This document shows, piece after piece, positions 9,917 through 18,944 of a stretch of DNA of 38,598 nucleotides. Within the stretch, counting starts at the first letter, position 1; each line of letters opens with the position of its first letter. The DNA is from Candidatus Pacearchaeota archaeon (GTDB taxonomy: Archaea > Nanobdellota > Nanobdellia > Pacearchaeales > GW2011-AR1). The stretch covers positions 1-38,598 of the forward strand of contig JAFCDB010000017.1 in assembly GCA_017609885.1 (NCBI GenBank), written 5' to 3'. The translations under genes and the position numbers were made by a program. The notes beneath the pieces are model-generated. The model was given only the letters and a program-made list of their open reading frames with translations. It was not told the DNA's origin and did not search any database.

Positions 9917-9958
9917 TATCTTAGTTAACTTTATTAATCCTTAATTTCTCACTAATTT

Positions 9959-11380
9959 ATGGCAAAAAAATTTTACATTACAACTGCGATTGATTATGTA
10001 AATGCAAAACCGCACATTGGACATGCATTTGAAAAAGTTCTAGCTGATGCTCTTGCTCGATATCATAGATTAAAGGGAAGAGATGTATTTTTTTTAACAG
10101 GAGTTGATGAAAACGCACAAAAAAATGTTGAAGCTGCAGAAAAAGCCGGGATTTCGACAAAAGAATTTATAGATACAAACTCTCAATTCTTCATTAAACT
10201 TTGTAAAGAACTAAATCTCTCACATGATGATTTTATTAAGACAACTGCAAAAGAACACTCGAAAGTCGTTCAAAAAATAATTAAAAAAATATACGATAAC
10301 GGCGATATTTACAAAGACACTTACAAAGGGCTGTATTGTGTTGGTTGTGAAGCTTATTACACAGAAAAAGATTTAATAGAGGGAAAATGTCCAGAGCATA
10401 AAAAAGAACCAGAGTTAAGAGAAGAGGAAGCTTATTTTTTCAAACTTTCAAAATATAAAAAAGAATTATTGAAAATAATTCCAAAATATGTTACACCAAA
10501 ATCAAAACAAAATGAAGTTATTCCTAGAATAAAAGAAGAACTAAAAGATATTTGTATAAGTAGAAAAGGAGCAAAATTGGGAATTGATTTTCCAGAGGAT
10601 AATGATTTCAAAATATGGGTTTGGGTTGATGCATTGATAAATTATATCTCAGGATTAAAAAATAAAGAGTCAAAATATTGGCCTGCGGATATTCATGTAA
10701 TTGGAAAAGGAATAAACTGGTTTCATAGTGTTATATGGCCTGCGATTCTTTTGTCAGCAGGGTATAAACTTCCTGAAAAATTATTAGTTCATGGCTATTT
10801 GAATATTAAGGGAGAGAAAATGTCAAAATCATTAGGGAACGTGATAGACCCTTTAAAATTACTGGAAAAATATTCCTCGGACACAATTCGTTATTCTCTT
10901 TTAAGATGCTCTGTATTCGAGGATTCAGATTACTCTGAGAAAATTTTAATTGACAGATATAATAACGAGCTTGCGAACAAGCTTGGCAATTTAGTTTCAA
11001 GAGTTTCTGCTTTGGCAGAGAAATATGGGTTGGAGAAGACTGAGACTAAGTTGGTTAAGAAATTGGAATTGAAGAAAATTGAAAAATATTTTGAGAGTTA
11101 TGAGTTAGACAAAGTGCTTGGAGAGATTTTTAGTTTTGTTGATAAATGTAATTTGTATGTTCAGGATAAGAAGCCGTGGGAGAGTGGAGATAAGAAAGTT
11201 TTGTATGAGGTTGCTGATTCTATTAAGGCGATTTCTATCTTGCTTTATCCATTTATCCCGGAAACTTGTGAGAAAATTGCAAAGCAGTTTGGATTTGAAA
11301 TTAAATATGGAAATATTAATAAACTTTTGAAAGTTGGAAAAATTAAGAAAGGGAAAATTTTATTTGAGAAGATTAAATGA
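9959..11380 (+). CDS. metG: methionyl-tRNA synthetase, catalytic and anticodon-binding domains
   Basis: KFYITTAIDYVNAKPHIGHAFEKVLADALARYHRLKGRDVFFLTGVDENAQK; KMSKS motif GEKMSKSLGNVIDP; CVGCEAYYTEKDL. Confidence 0.95.
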   Translation: MAKKFYITTAIDYVNAKPHIGHAFEKVLADALARYHRLKGRDVFFLTGVDENAQKNVEAAEKAGISTKEFIDTNSQFFIKLCKELNLSHDDFIKTTAKEHSKVVQKIIKKIYDNGDIYKDTYKGLYCVGCEAYYTEKDLIEGKCPEHKKEPELREEEAYFFKLSKYKKELLKIIPKYVTPKSKQNEVIPRIKEELKDICISRKGAKLGIDFPEDNDFKIWVWVDALINYISGLKNKESKYWPADIHVIGKGINWFHSVIWPAILLSAGYKLPEKLLVHGYLNIKGEKMSKSLGNVIDPLKLLEKYSSDTIRYSLLRCSVFEDSDYSEKILIDRYNNELANKLGNLVSRVSALAEKYGLEKTETKLVKKLELKKIEKYFESYELDKVLGEIFSFVDKCNLYVQDKKPWESGDKKVLYEVADSIKAISILLYPFIPETCEKIAKQFGFEIKYGNINKLLKVGKIKKGKILFEKIK

Positions 11381-11384
11381 TAAA

Positions 11385-11720
11385 ATGGCGGAAGGGATAG
11401 TTAAATTAAAAGATTGGACGAAATTGAATTTGATAGTTGCAAAAATAATTGAAGTTGAAGATATCAAAGGAGCTGACAAACTTTACAAAATTACTTTGAA
11501 TATTGGAAGCGGAGAGCGGACGATTTGTGCAGGACTTAAAGAATATTATGGGAAAGAGGAACTTGATGGAAAGGTTATAATTTATTTTGAAAATCTCGCA
11601 CCGAGGATGATGAAAGGAGTTGAAAGTCAGGGAATGTTGTTGGCTGCTGAAAGTGAAAAGGGGGAAGTTGTTTTGATTTCTCCTGAAAAAGAGATCGAGA
11701 TTGGAAGTCGGGTTGGTTAA
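11385..11720 (+). CDS. stand-alone tRNA-binding (EMAP/Arc1p-like OB) domain, MetRS beta subunit type
   Basis: LNLIVAKIIEVEDIKGADKLYKITLNIGSGERTICAGLKEYYGKEELDGKVIIYFENLAPRMMKGVESQGMLLAAE; directly downstream of metG. The listed ORF starts at 11334, but ATG 11385 is more likely. Confidence 0.92.
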   Translation: MAEGIVKLKDWTKLNLIVAKIIEVEDIKGADKLYKITLNIGSGERTICAGLKEYYGKEELDGKVIIYFENLAPRMMKGVESQGMLLAAESEKGEVVLISPEKEIEIGSRVG

Positions 11721-11728
11721 ACTTCCCA

Positions 11729-11970
11729 CTAGAAAAAATAATCTCTTACTTCTTCTCTCCACAACTCAATATCTTCTCTTTTCATATAATTCTCAAATCT
11801 AATACAAATATCCTTTCTTGCTTCAGAGGAAGATGTTTCACAAGAACAAATATCATGGGTTCCTAATCGATTTAAGAGTATATCCTAGCAATCACTTCAC
11901 TAATTTCTTTAGTAAAATCAGTGTCTCGACGAAATAAAATCTTATAGATACTCTTGAATATTAATCCCAT
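11729..11970 (-). pseudogene. small ORF split by one frameshift
   Basis: From ATG 11970: MGLIFKSIYKILFRRDTDFTKEISEVIARIYS*; the +1 frame continues LLNRLGTHDICSCETSSSEARKDICIRFENYMKREDIELWREEVRDYFF* to the stop at 11729. Confidence 0.55.
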
Positions 11971-12008
11971 TAATTTTTATAAACAAATTACTTTATAAAA
12001 ATTTATAT

Positions 12009-12608
12009 TTACAAAACCCCCCCAACAACCAGCCCGGCAATAATCAAAAGCCCAGAAACAGTAATAAGTTTTCTATAAGGCAACTGAGACAACTGCTTAG
12101 ATAAATAAACAAGTGCATAAACCTGAAACATCGTTGCAAGGACAATCCCTGAAAAAGCATAATAAAAAGGAATTGTTCTATCAAAAAAAAGTGGCGAATA
12201 AGCAATTAAATCATCAAGAATCGTAATAAAAGCCAAAACAAACCCCATCCCCATCAACCTCAAAAAACTCCTCGTGGAGATTTTCTTGAACTTTACTTTT
12301 GCAGGAGGGGCTTTGTGTTTTTTAGAATCTTCTTTATGCCCTAATAATTCAAAATAAATCACCCCTGCTAAAATTACTAAAATCCCTCCGACAATATATC
12401 TGTAATATGGAATTGCTCTTAACAAACTTGAAAAGAAAATCGCAAGCATAACAGCAACACAAACAGCACAAAAAATTCCAAGTGCAAATGCCAACCGTCC
12501 TGCTTTTGTCTTAGTTGCATAAGCAATAAGTGGAATCTGCGTTAAAGTATCATCAAAACCTGTCACAACTCTTGTGAAGAATCCCAAAGAAAAGTATTTC
12601 CAAAACAT
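12009..12608 (-). CDS. polytopic membrane protein, CadD/LysE-like transporter with an internal duplication
   Basis: Six or more hydrophobic segments; two related halves with TGFDDTLTQIPLIAYA and TILDDLIAYSPLFF. Confidence 0.6.
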   Translation of the reverse strand: MFWKYFSLGFFTRVVTGFDDTLTQIPLIAYATKTKAGRLAFALGIFCAVCVAVMLAIFFSSLLRAIPYYRYIVGGILVILAGVIYFELLGHKEDSKKHKAPPAKVKFKKISTRSFLRLMGMGFVLAFITILDDLIAYSPLFFDRTIPFYYAFSGIVLATMFQVYALVYLSKQLSQLPYRKLITVSGLLIIAGLVVGGVL

Positions 12609-12660
12609 TTTTCACCTCAGGGAAAGGAAGAAAGAGATATATAAAAAGTTATTGAAACCT

Positions 12661-12801
12661 GGCTTTGGTGAAATCATTAAATTTTTAGACATTTTTCTAA
12701 ATTCCCTACCCGCCCGCCCAGCATTGCTCGACGTGATTTGTCTCGCAATGTAGATTTTAAATTGAGAAAAATGTTATATATCCTATGATTTCACCAAAGC
12801 C
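12661..12801. mobile_element. MITE-like non-autonomous element, copy 2 (141 bp) with perfect 17-bp TIR and imperfect 8-bp TSD
   Basis: GGCTTTGGTGAAATCAT...ATGATTTCACCAAAGCC; flanks tgaaacct (12653-12660) and cgaaacct (12802-12809). Confidence 0.85.
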
Positions 12802-13565
12802 CGAAACCTCAACCGCCCCATTAACCTCTTCCAAATCCCCTCGTTAAACTCTTCCATATCTTTTCCTAAAAGATTCGCAGCAATTTTCCTAAATGCTTTT
12901 GCTGCCTTACTTTTTGGATGCGTAAAAAAAACAGCATTTCTCATTGATAGGGCTTCTTGTATTTTGTTATCTTCAGGAACAATTCCTAAAATTGGCAGTT
13001 CTAACATTTCTTTGATGCTTTTCAAAGACATTTCGCTTTTTGTATTTCTAACACGATTAACAATGACTCCTCTAACTTGTTTTCCCATATCCTCAGCAAG
13101 TTTTGCAGTTTTTAGTGCATCAGTTACAGCAGGCATTTCAGGATTTGTAACCAAAATTATTTCATCTGCGATCTGCAACGCAACTTTCGCTTCTGCACCA
13201 AGCCCGGCAGCAGAATCAAAAATCACAATTTCTGAAATTTTTTTTAAATCTTTTGCAATAGTAATTAAATCTCTTTCATTCAGGATTTTAAGCTCTTTAA
13301 TTGAAAGAGAGGCAGGAATAATTTTTGTCCCAGATGAATGTTCGTAAATTGAATCAACAAGTTCTGCCTTGCTTGATAAAACGTGGTTTAAAGTTATAGG
13401 CACAACTGGCGCTCCTAAATGCAAACCAACATTCGGAGTTGTCAAATTAACATCAACAAGTGTAACATCTTCATCAAAAGAATTTATCGCAGTAGCTAAG
13501 TTAACTGCCGAGGTTGTTTTTCCAACACCTCCTTTACCAGACGTAATGACAATGAATCTTGACAT
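12783..13565 (-). CDS. minD: MinD/ParA-family P-loop ATPase
   Basis: MSRFIVITSGKGGVGKTTSAVNLATAINSFDEDVTLVDVNLTTPNVGLHLG...IVIFDSAAGLGAEAKVALQIADEIILVTNPEMPAVTDALKTAKLAE. Confidence 0.93.
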   Translation of the reverse strand: MSRFIVITSGKGGVGKTTSAVNLATAINSFDEDVTLVDVNLTTPNVGLHLGAPVVPITLNHVLSSKAELVDSIYEHSSGTKIIPASLSIKELKILNERDLITIAKDLKKISEIVIFDSAAGLGAEAKVALQIADEIILVTNPEMPAVTDALKTAKLAEDMGKQVRGVIVNRVRNTKSEMSLKSIKEMLELPILGIVPEDNKIQEALSMRNAVFFTHPKSKAAKAFRKIAANLLGKDMEEFNEGIWKRLMGRLRFRALVKS

Positions 13566-13597
13566 GTTTTCTCCAATGCTATCTCGTCAATTGAGAT

Positions 13598-14038
13598 TTA
13601 AGATGAAAGAAATTGTTTAAGATAATTTATAAACTTTTCCAAAGTTTCAGAGTATTCTTTTAACTTGTCAAGATTAATTTTAATTATCTCTCCCCGATAA
13701 TTTGTTTTAAGCGCAACATTTTTCCGAAATTCTCCTTCAGATTCTGTATCTAACTCATCAATTCTCCGAAACATTTCATATAGTGCAATAGTTTCCAAAA
13801 CAATCTTGTCTTTTTTAAATGTCTCTTTTATCAAATCAATCCGGGGTTTTGGACTTGTGGGAATTGACTTAATCATTTTTTTCTTCCGAGCGTGAACTAG
13901 CATACTATTCAGTGCATGCTCAATCATTACTCCCCATCGAATAAGAAGATTTACAATCACCTCTGATGTTTTAGTGTATTTCAAACTGACATAAAGTAGA
14001 TGATCAGCACTTATCTTTTCTTTTATAATTTTTTCCAT
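13598..14038 (-). CDS. hypothetical helical protein upstream of minD
   Basis: 146-aa intact ORF co-directional with minD; no recognisable family. Confidence 0.6.
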   Translation of the reverse strand: MEKIIKEKISADHLLYVSLKYTKTSEVIVNLLIRWGVMIEHALNSMLVHARKKKMIKSIPTSPKPRIDLIKETFKKDKIVLETIALYEMFRRIDELDTESEGEFRKNVALKTNYRGEIIKINLDKLKEYSETLEKFINYLKQFLSS

Positions 14039-14163
14039 TCAAGTTCTAATTTTGTGTTGAATTATAAAGTATAGATAGTATATATAGTTTTTGATGGATT
14101 TTTTGATGGATTAAAAATTTCAAAAACCCAAAATATTAAAACCTTGCTTTGTTATAAAATTTA

Positions 14164-15519
14164 ATGGATAAAATAGGACTTGAGATTCATGGATACTTAG
14201 ATACAAAAGAAAAACTTTTTTGTAATTGCAGTTGCATTGGCAAAAAACCAAACACCAATATCTGCCCAATTTGCACAGGGCAACCAGGAAGTAAACCTCT
14301 TCTACCAAATGCAGAAGCAATAAAAAAATCAATTCAGATTGCCCTAATGTTAAATGCAAAAGTTAATTTAATTGAAAATAAAAAGAAATTAGTTTGGCAA
14401 AGAAAACACTATAATTGGCCTGACCTTCCAAAAGGTTATCAAAATACTTTATCAGGTACATATGCAGTTCCAGTTGGGGAAAATGGGAAATTTCAGGGAA
14501 TAAAAATTCGCGAGCTTCATTTAGAAGAAGATCCAGCATCTTGGGATCCAAAAACAGGCCAGATAGATTATAATCGTTCAGGCACACCTTTAATAGAAAT
14601 CGTTACAGAACCAGATTTCACATCAAGCGAACAAGTTAAAGACTGGCTAAAAAAATTAATTTTAACACTTTCCTACATAAAATCCCTCGATAAATCTTCA
14701 GGAATAAAAGCAGATGTTAATGTAAACATCGAAGGAAAAAGTGTTAGAGCTGAAATAAAAAATGTAAATTCAATTTCAGAAATAGTCCGGGCAATTGAAT
14801 ATGAATTAAAACGCCATAAAAAAGAAAAACCTCAAAAAATGGAAACTTTGCGTTGGAATGCTGAAAAAGGAAAAACAGAGCTAATGAGAGAAAAAGAAAT
14901 TGCAGCAGATTACAGATTTATTTCAGAGCCTGATTTGCCTGTAATAAAATTAACAAATAAGGAAGTTAAAGAAATCAAAAAAAACCTTCCAGAATCTCCT
15001 GAGCAAAAAATGAAAAAACTGACATCAAAACATAGAATTGAAAAAAAACATGCAGAAATTCTAACAAAAAATTTAGAACTTGTGGATTTTGTCGAAGAAA
15101 TTGCAAAAGAACTTGATATAAGAAAAAATATTCACTGGCTTACAGGAGAACTTCTAAGAATTTTAAACTACAACAAAAAAACCCTCGACGAGGTTGAAAT
15201 AAAAGTAGAGCATTTTGCAGAACTTCTCAAAGAAGTTGCCAAAAAAACAATCACTGAACTTAAGGCAAAACAAATTATGAATCAATTTATTCCAAAATCA
15301 TTTTCAATAAAATCAAGGAAGAATTTAGGAAAGATTTCTGAAAAAGAAATTAAGGAAATTTGTAAAAAGGTTATTGAAAAAAATTTAAAAGCAGTTGCAG
15401 ATTACAAAAAAGGAAAAAAAGAATCAATTAATTTTCTTGTTGGGCAGGTTATGCAGTTGAGCAAAAGAAGAGCAGATTTTAAAGTAGCGAGAAAAATTTT
15501 GGAGGAGATGATTGAATAA
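14164..15519 (+). CDS. gatB: Asp-tRNA(Asn)/Glu-tRNA(Gln) amidotransferase subunit B
   Basis: IGLEIHGYLDTKEKLFCNCSC...NTNICPICTGQPGSKPLLPNAEAI; WPDLPKGYQ; LEEDPASWDP..IDYNRSGTPLIEIVTEPDF; ADYRFISEPDLPVI. Confidence 0.97.
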   Translation: MDKIGLEIHGYLDTKEKLFCNCSCIGKKPNTNICPICTGQPGSKPLLPNAEAIKKSIQIALMLNAKVNLIENKKKLVWQRKHYNWPDLPKGYQNTLSGTYAVPVGENGKFQGIKIRELHLEEDPASWDPKTGQIDYNRSGTPLIEIVTEPDFTSSEQVKDWLKKLILTLSYIKSLDKSSGIKADVNVNIEGKSVRAEIKNVNSISEIVRAIEYELKRHKKEKPQKMETLRWNAEKGKTELMREKEIAADYRFISEPDLPVIKLTNKEVKEIKKNLPESPEQKMKKLTSKHRIEKKHAEILTKNLELVDFVEEIAKELDIRKNIHWLTGELLRILNYNKKTLDEVEIKVEHFAELLKEVAKKTITELKAKQIMNQFIPKSFSIKSRKNLGKISEKEIKEICKKVIEKNLKAVADYKKGKKESINFLVGQVMQLSKRRADFKVARKILEEMIE

Positions 15520-15627
15520 TTTTCTCTAAAAACAAAGTCATCTGCTCGCAGTGATTACAAAAACCTATTTTGTCGACGACAACAATACTTTTAAAGAAAA
15601 ATGTTTTAACTTTTCTGTGAGGTATAA

Positions 15628-15732
15628 ATGGAAAGAGTTGTTGAAAAAAGGGATGGGAAATTTGCTTGTTTATTTTATAGTTATGCACGATTATTGTATG
15701 ACACAACATTGAGTGAAAGGAGGTTAATATAA
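15628..15732 (+). CDS. putative 34-aa upstream leader ORF (MERVVEKRDGKFACLFYSYARLLYDTTLSERRLI)
   Basis: ATG preceded by a gaggt-like SD and an acttttaaag TATA-like box; TAA ends 1 nt before the GTG start at 15734; its last codons contain the AAGGAGGT SD of the next gene. Confidence 0.4.
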   Translation: MERVVEKRDGKFACLFYSYARLLYDTTLSERRLI

Positions 15733-15733
15733 A

Positions 15734-16843
15734 GTGAAAAAATTATTTTGTTTAGCATTGATTGCATCTTTAGTGCTTTCTCTTGCTCCAGGTGTTTTTG
15801 CTGTGAGCGTAGGAGGAGGAATCGACATTGAAATCGAAACTGAAGATTTTGCTCCAGAGGTTTGGGGTTGCGATCAAAGAGTTGTTTATGATGATAACAC
15901 TGAACCTGGAAGGGTTGATGATAGTGAACTCATAGAAAGATTAAACAACTACGCTTTTGAAGGAGAGCAAATCCAATGGATTGTTCTTGTAATGGATAAA
16001 AACGGAATTGAAAAAGTTCAAGATGTTTTTGCTACAATCGGAGATACTCAAGGAGAAGGCAATGATATTGAAGTTAATTGCCAGGAAATACTTCCTTACG
16101 AGGAAGAAAAACCAGATATTGTAATAGATCCGTGTGAAGGCGACCCTGTAATTCCAGATTCATGCAATGCAAGACTTGATGAAGAAGTATTGGAATGTTT
16201 TGATTCTGATATGATGCAGTATTATGAATGTACTCTAACAGTTGAAACAGCAGACTCTATGTATGGAGAATACTGGATAACTATTGAAGCAGTTGACTAT
16301 GATGAGGAGTCTGGAATAATGGATGAAAATGAATACTGGTTTTTGAACCCTGTTATTGCATTGAACATTGACGGAGAGCTTGTCTTTGAAGAAGTTCGCC
16401 CAGGAACAAGTTCTTATTCAGAAACTCTACTTGTAGGAAACGATGCTGATGAAAGTTCTGGAGTTATGCTTGATATGTTTATATCAGGCACTGACTTTTA
16501 TGATTCGTCAAGTTCAGGAGCTATGTGTCCTGATAGTAATGTTTTGGAATTGGAAAATTTCAAATATTATGCTGTAAACGGCGCTTACAACACGAGAAAT
16601 GATCTTAGAGGTAGTGATTCTGAAGGTTATGTAGGTATAGAATATGGTATTGGATTTAATGATCCTGACCCATTCTACGATAATGCAGAAATCTTGCAAG
16701 AAGTGCAGGTAGGATCATACTATATGGCAAACATCTTAGCACCAGGTGCTGAATTTGCATTGACATTTAGGTTGGATCTGCCAGAACCATGCAACGGTGA
16801 CTTTGATACTGGAAGTTTATACTTTTGGGGAGAAGCAATTTAA
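15734..16843 (+). CDS. secreted acidic protein (369 aa), putative surface protein
   Basis: GTG start after a strong aaggaggt SD; signal peptide MKKLFCLALIASLVLSLAPGVFA; very acidic mature protein. Confidence 0.8.
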   Translation: MKKLFCLALIASLVLSLAPGVFAVSVGGGIDIEIETEDFAPEVWGCDQRVVYDDNTEPGRVDDSELIERLNNYAFEGEQIQWIVLVMDKNGIEKVQDVFATIGDTQGEGNDIEVNCQEILPYEEEKPDIVIDPCEGDPVIPDSCNARLDEEVLECFDSDMMQYYECTLTVETADSMYGEYWITIEAVDYDEESGIMDENEYWFLNPVIALNIDGELVFEEVRPGTSSYSETLLVGNDADESSGVMLDMFISGTDFYDSSSSGAMCPDSNVLELENFKYYAVNGAYNTRNDLRGSDSEGYVGIEYGIGFNDPDPFYDNAEILQEVQVGSYYMANILAPGAEFALTFRLDLPEPCNGDFDTGSLYFWGEAI

Positions 16844-16967
16844 GAAGGAATTATTATTTTTTATTTTTTATTTATAATTTCCTTCTTTTTTATATTCATG
16901 AAAATAAACCGCCGCCCACCCTGGCGCGAGGAAAAATCGTGCGGTTTTTTGTCCCGCCCTCCTACCT

Positions 16968-17075
16968 GACATTGCTTGACAGCAAAATCGCTCGGAATTT
17001 TGAGCTTGCCATCTGCAAGCCCCGACTCGCTGCCCCGGTTTACTCGCGATTTTGCTTGAGTTGTCTCGCAATGTC
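16968..17075. repeat. nested palindromic element
   Basis: Outer arms GACATTGCTTGACA/TGTCTCGCAATGTC (imperfect), perfect inner arms AGCAAAATCGC (16981-16991)/GCGATTTTGCT (17046-17056), innermost GCTTGC/GCAAGC. Confidence 0.75.
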
Positions 17076-17086
17076 AAATTTGAAAT

Positions 17087-17184
17087 AAAAAAATCGCAAG
17101 GGAAAAAACCGCGAGGGAAAAAAGAAAATAAAAAAACCGCGAGGAAAAAAACCGCAAAGGAAAAAACCGCAAGGGAAAAAGAAA
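17087..17184. repeat. degenerate purine-rich tandem repeat, unit about AAAAACCGCRAGGGA
   Basis: Repeated cgcaaggga / cgcgaggga / cgcgagga / cgcaaagga / cgcaaggga units immediately upstream of the 17185 start. Confidence 0.8.
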
Positions 17185-18288
17185 ATGAAAACAAAAATAA
17201 CCACGATAATTGCAGGAATTTTTTTAATTTTATTAGCAGGGACAATAAGTGCAGATTTTTGGGCGTGTTTTTCTGATGGAGATTTTATTGATTTTTGCAA
17301 TCCTTTAGTTGATGATAGGACTTGTGATTCAACAACCTGCATGTATTGTATAGATAGTTTTAATGAAGCTGAAACCTGTTATGTTCAAGGTTCATGGGGA
17401 CAATGCATTCAGCAGGGAATGGAGTGCTCTTTAGATGGCGGAGGAGAAGTTGATGGAGAACCTCCTATTTTAACTTTAAACAGTCCTGAACAGGGAAGCT
17501 TATGGATTTCACGAAGGGTTTTATTTAATTTTACTGTTAATGAAGAATCTGATGTTTATTATTTAGATAATATGGACAACAACCCAAGATGGAGGCGTCT
17601 TTGCTCAGACTGCGACGACTATTCAAGAACCAAAAACTTTGACGACGGAGAAAATTGGGTAACTATTTCAGTAACTGACATGACAGGAAATGAAGTCCTT
17701 TATGATGTGCGTTTTTTCGTAGATTCCCATGACCCTAGGATAAGAAGCACAACACCTCGAAGAGGATTTGCATCTGGCGAATTTGAAGTCAAATATACAG
17801 AGGAGAATTTAGAAAGTGTTGTTTTGCATTATGGAAATGAAATCATAGGAATGCGCGAGCATGAATTGACAGGATGCGCCAACGGCTCAAATATATACTG
17901 CTCGACAACAGTTAACCTATCTGATTACAACCATCAAGAAATTGAATATTGGTTTGTGATTGAGGATATTGTTGGGAATATTGACGAGTCTCGGAGCCGA
18001 GATTTAGATGTTGATGTAACTTTTCCAGTCGTAAACAACCCTGAGGATTTTTATATTTTAGATGATAGATATATTTATTTTAATGTTGATGTAACTGAAT
18101 TAAACTTAGATGAAGTTAGCTACACTTATTATGACAGCAGAGGAACATTCAAAGAAAAGCGATTGTGCTCAAGGTTGGATGACGGAATTTGCGAAAAAAG
18201 AAAACGATTCCACGACGATTATGATTATCAGAGTTTGCAGGTGCTTGACGAGGCAGGGAATTTGATTGCGATTGAGTTGGGTTTGTAA
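17185..18288 (+). CDS. secreted Ig-like module protein (367 aa)
   Basis: Signal peptide MKTKITTIIAGIFLILLAGTISA; C-terminal half paralogous to the protein at 20090 (RGFASGEFEVKYTEENLES...NLSDYNHQEIEYWF). Confidence 0.8.
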   Translation: MKTKITTIIAGIFLILLAGTISADFWACFSDGDFIDFCNPLVDDRTCDSTTCMYCIDSFNEAETCYVQGSWGQCIQQGMECSLDGGGEVDGEPPILTLNSPEQGSLWISRRVLFNFTVNEESDVYYLDNMDNNPRWRRLCSDCDDYSRTKNFDDGENWVTISVTDMTGNEVLYDVRFFVDSHDPRIRSTTPRRGFASGEFEVKYTEENLESVVLHYGNEIIGMREHELTGCANGSNIYCSTTVNLSDYNHQEIEYWFVIEDIVGNIDESRSRDLDVDVTFPVVNNPEDFYILDDRYIYFNVDVTELNLDEVSYTYYDSRGTFKEKRLCSRLDDGICEKRKRFHDDYDYQSLQVLDEAGNLIAIELGL

Positions 18289-18347
18289 ATGTTGTTTTTG
18301 ATCAGAAATTCAAAACATTTAAATAAGGCTAAATCTACCATAATATT

Positions 18348-18944
18348 ATGGTAAAGTATACATTAAAGGAAAAAATACTAAAGTTCTTAATTGAAAATAA
18401 AGAATCTCCACATTCTATAAGAAAAATTTCCCAGAGACTGAATGCAGATTATAAAAATACTTCTCAGGCGCTGAGCAATTTGAACCCTAAAATATATTCT
18501 AAGAAGAAACAAGGAAATGCTTATTTAATTGAATTGAATTTATGCAATAATATTGAAACTCTTTCTGTCGAAGAAAAAAGAATGGAAGAATGTTTATCCA
18601 AAAATCCTAAATTAAGAGTTATAAAGAAATATATTAAAGAATTAAATTATCCGTTTTTGATTGCTCTGATATTTGGTTCTTATTCTAAAAAGATGAATAT
18701 GAAGGGTTCAGATATTGATATTTGCATAATTGCAGATAACAAATACAAATTAAATGAATTGTATGGGAAATTAAAATTATTATCTTTAAAATTAGAGATA
18801 CAGGAGTTTACATCAAAAGAATTTATTTCTATGATAGATAAAAGACAACATAATTTGGGGCATGAAATAGTTAAAAATAATATTATTTTATATGGGAAAG
18901 AGAATTATTATAATTTAATTTCAAAATGGATGAAAAAAGAATAA
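18348..18944 (+). CDS. winged-HTH plus nucleotidyltransferase-domain protein (MNT-like)
   Basis: N-terminal HTH (SIRKISQRLNADYKNTSQALSNL); nucleotidyltransferase signature IFGSYSKKMNMKGSDIDICII. Confidence 0.85.
   Translation: MVKYTLKEKILKFLIENKESPHSIRKISQRLNADYKNTSQALSNLNPKIYSKKKQGNAYLIELNLCNNIETLSVEEKRMEECLSKNPKLRVIKKYIKELNYPFLIALIFGSYSKKMNMKGSDIDICIIADNKYKLNELYGKLKLLSLKLEIQEFTSKEFISMIDKRQHNLGHEIVKNNIILYGKENYYNLISKWMKKE

Noticed and set aside
9784-12801. Classical composite transposon carrying metG
   Set aside because: Each element has its own flanking 8-bp duplication and the two TSDs differ, indicating independent insertions.
16825-17342. Overlapping Lys/Phe-rich ORFs on both strands (16825, 16868, 17040, 17052)
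   Set aside because: Low-complexity translations of the palindrome and purine-rich tandem repeat; no start context.
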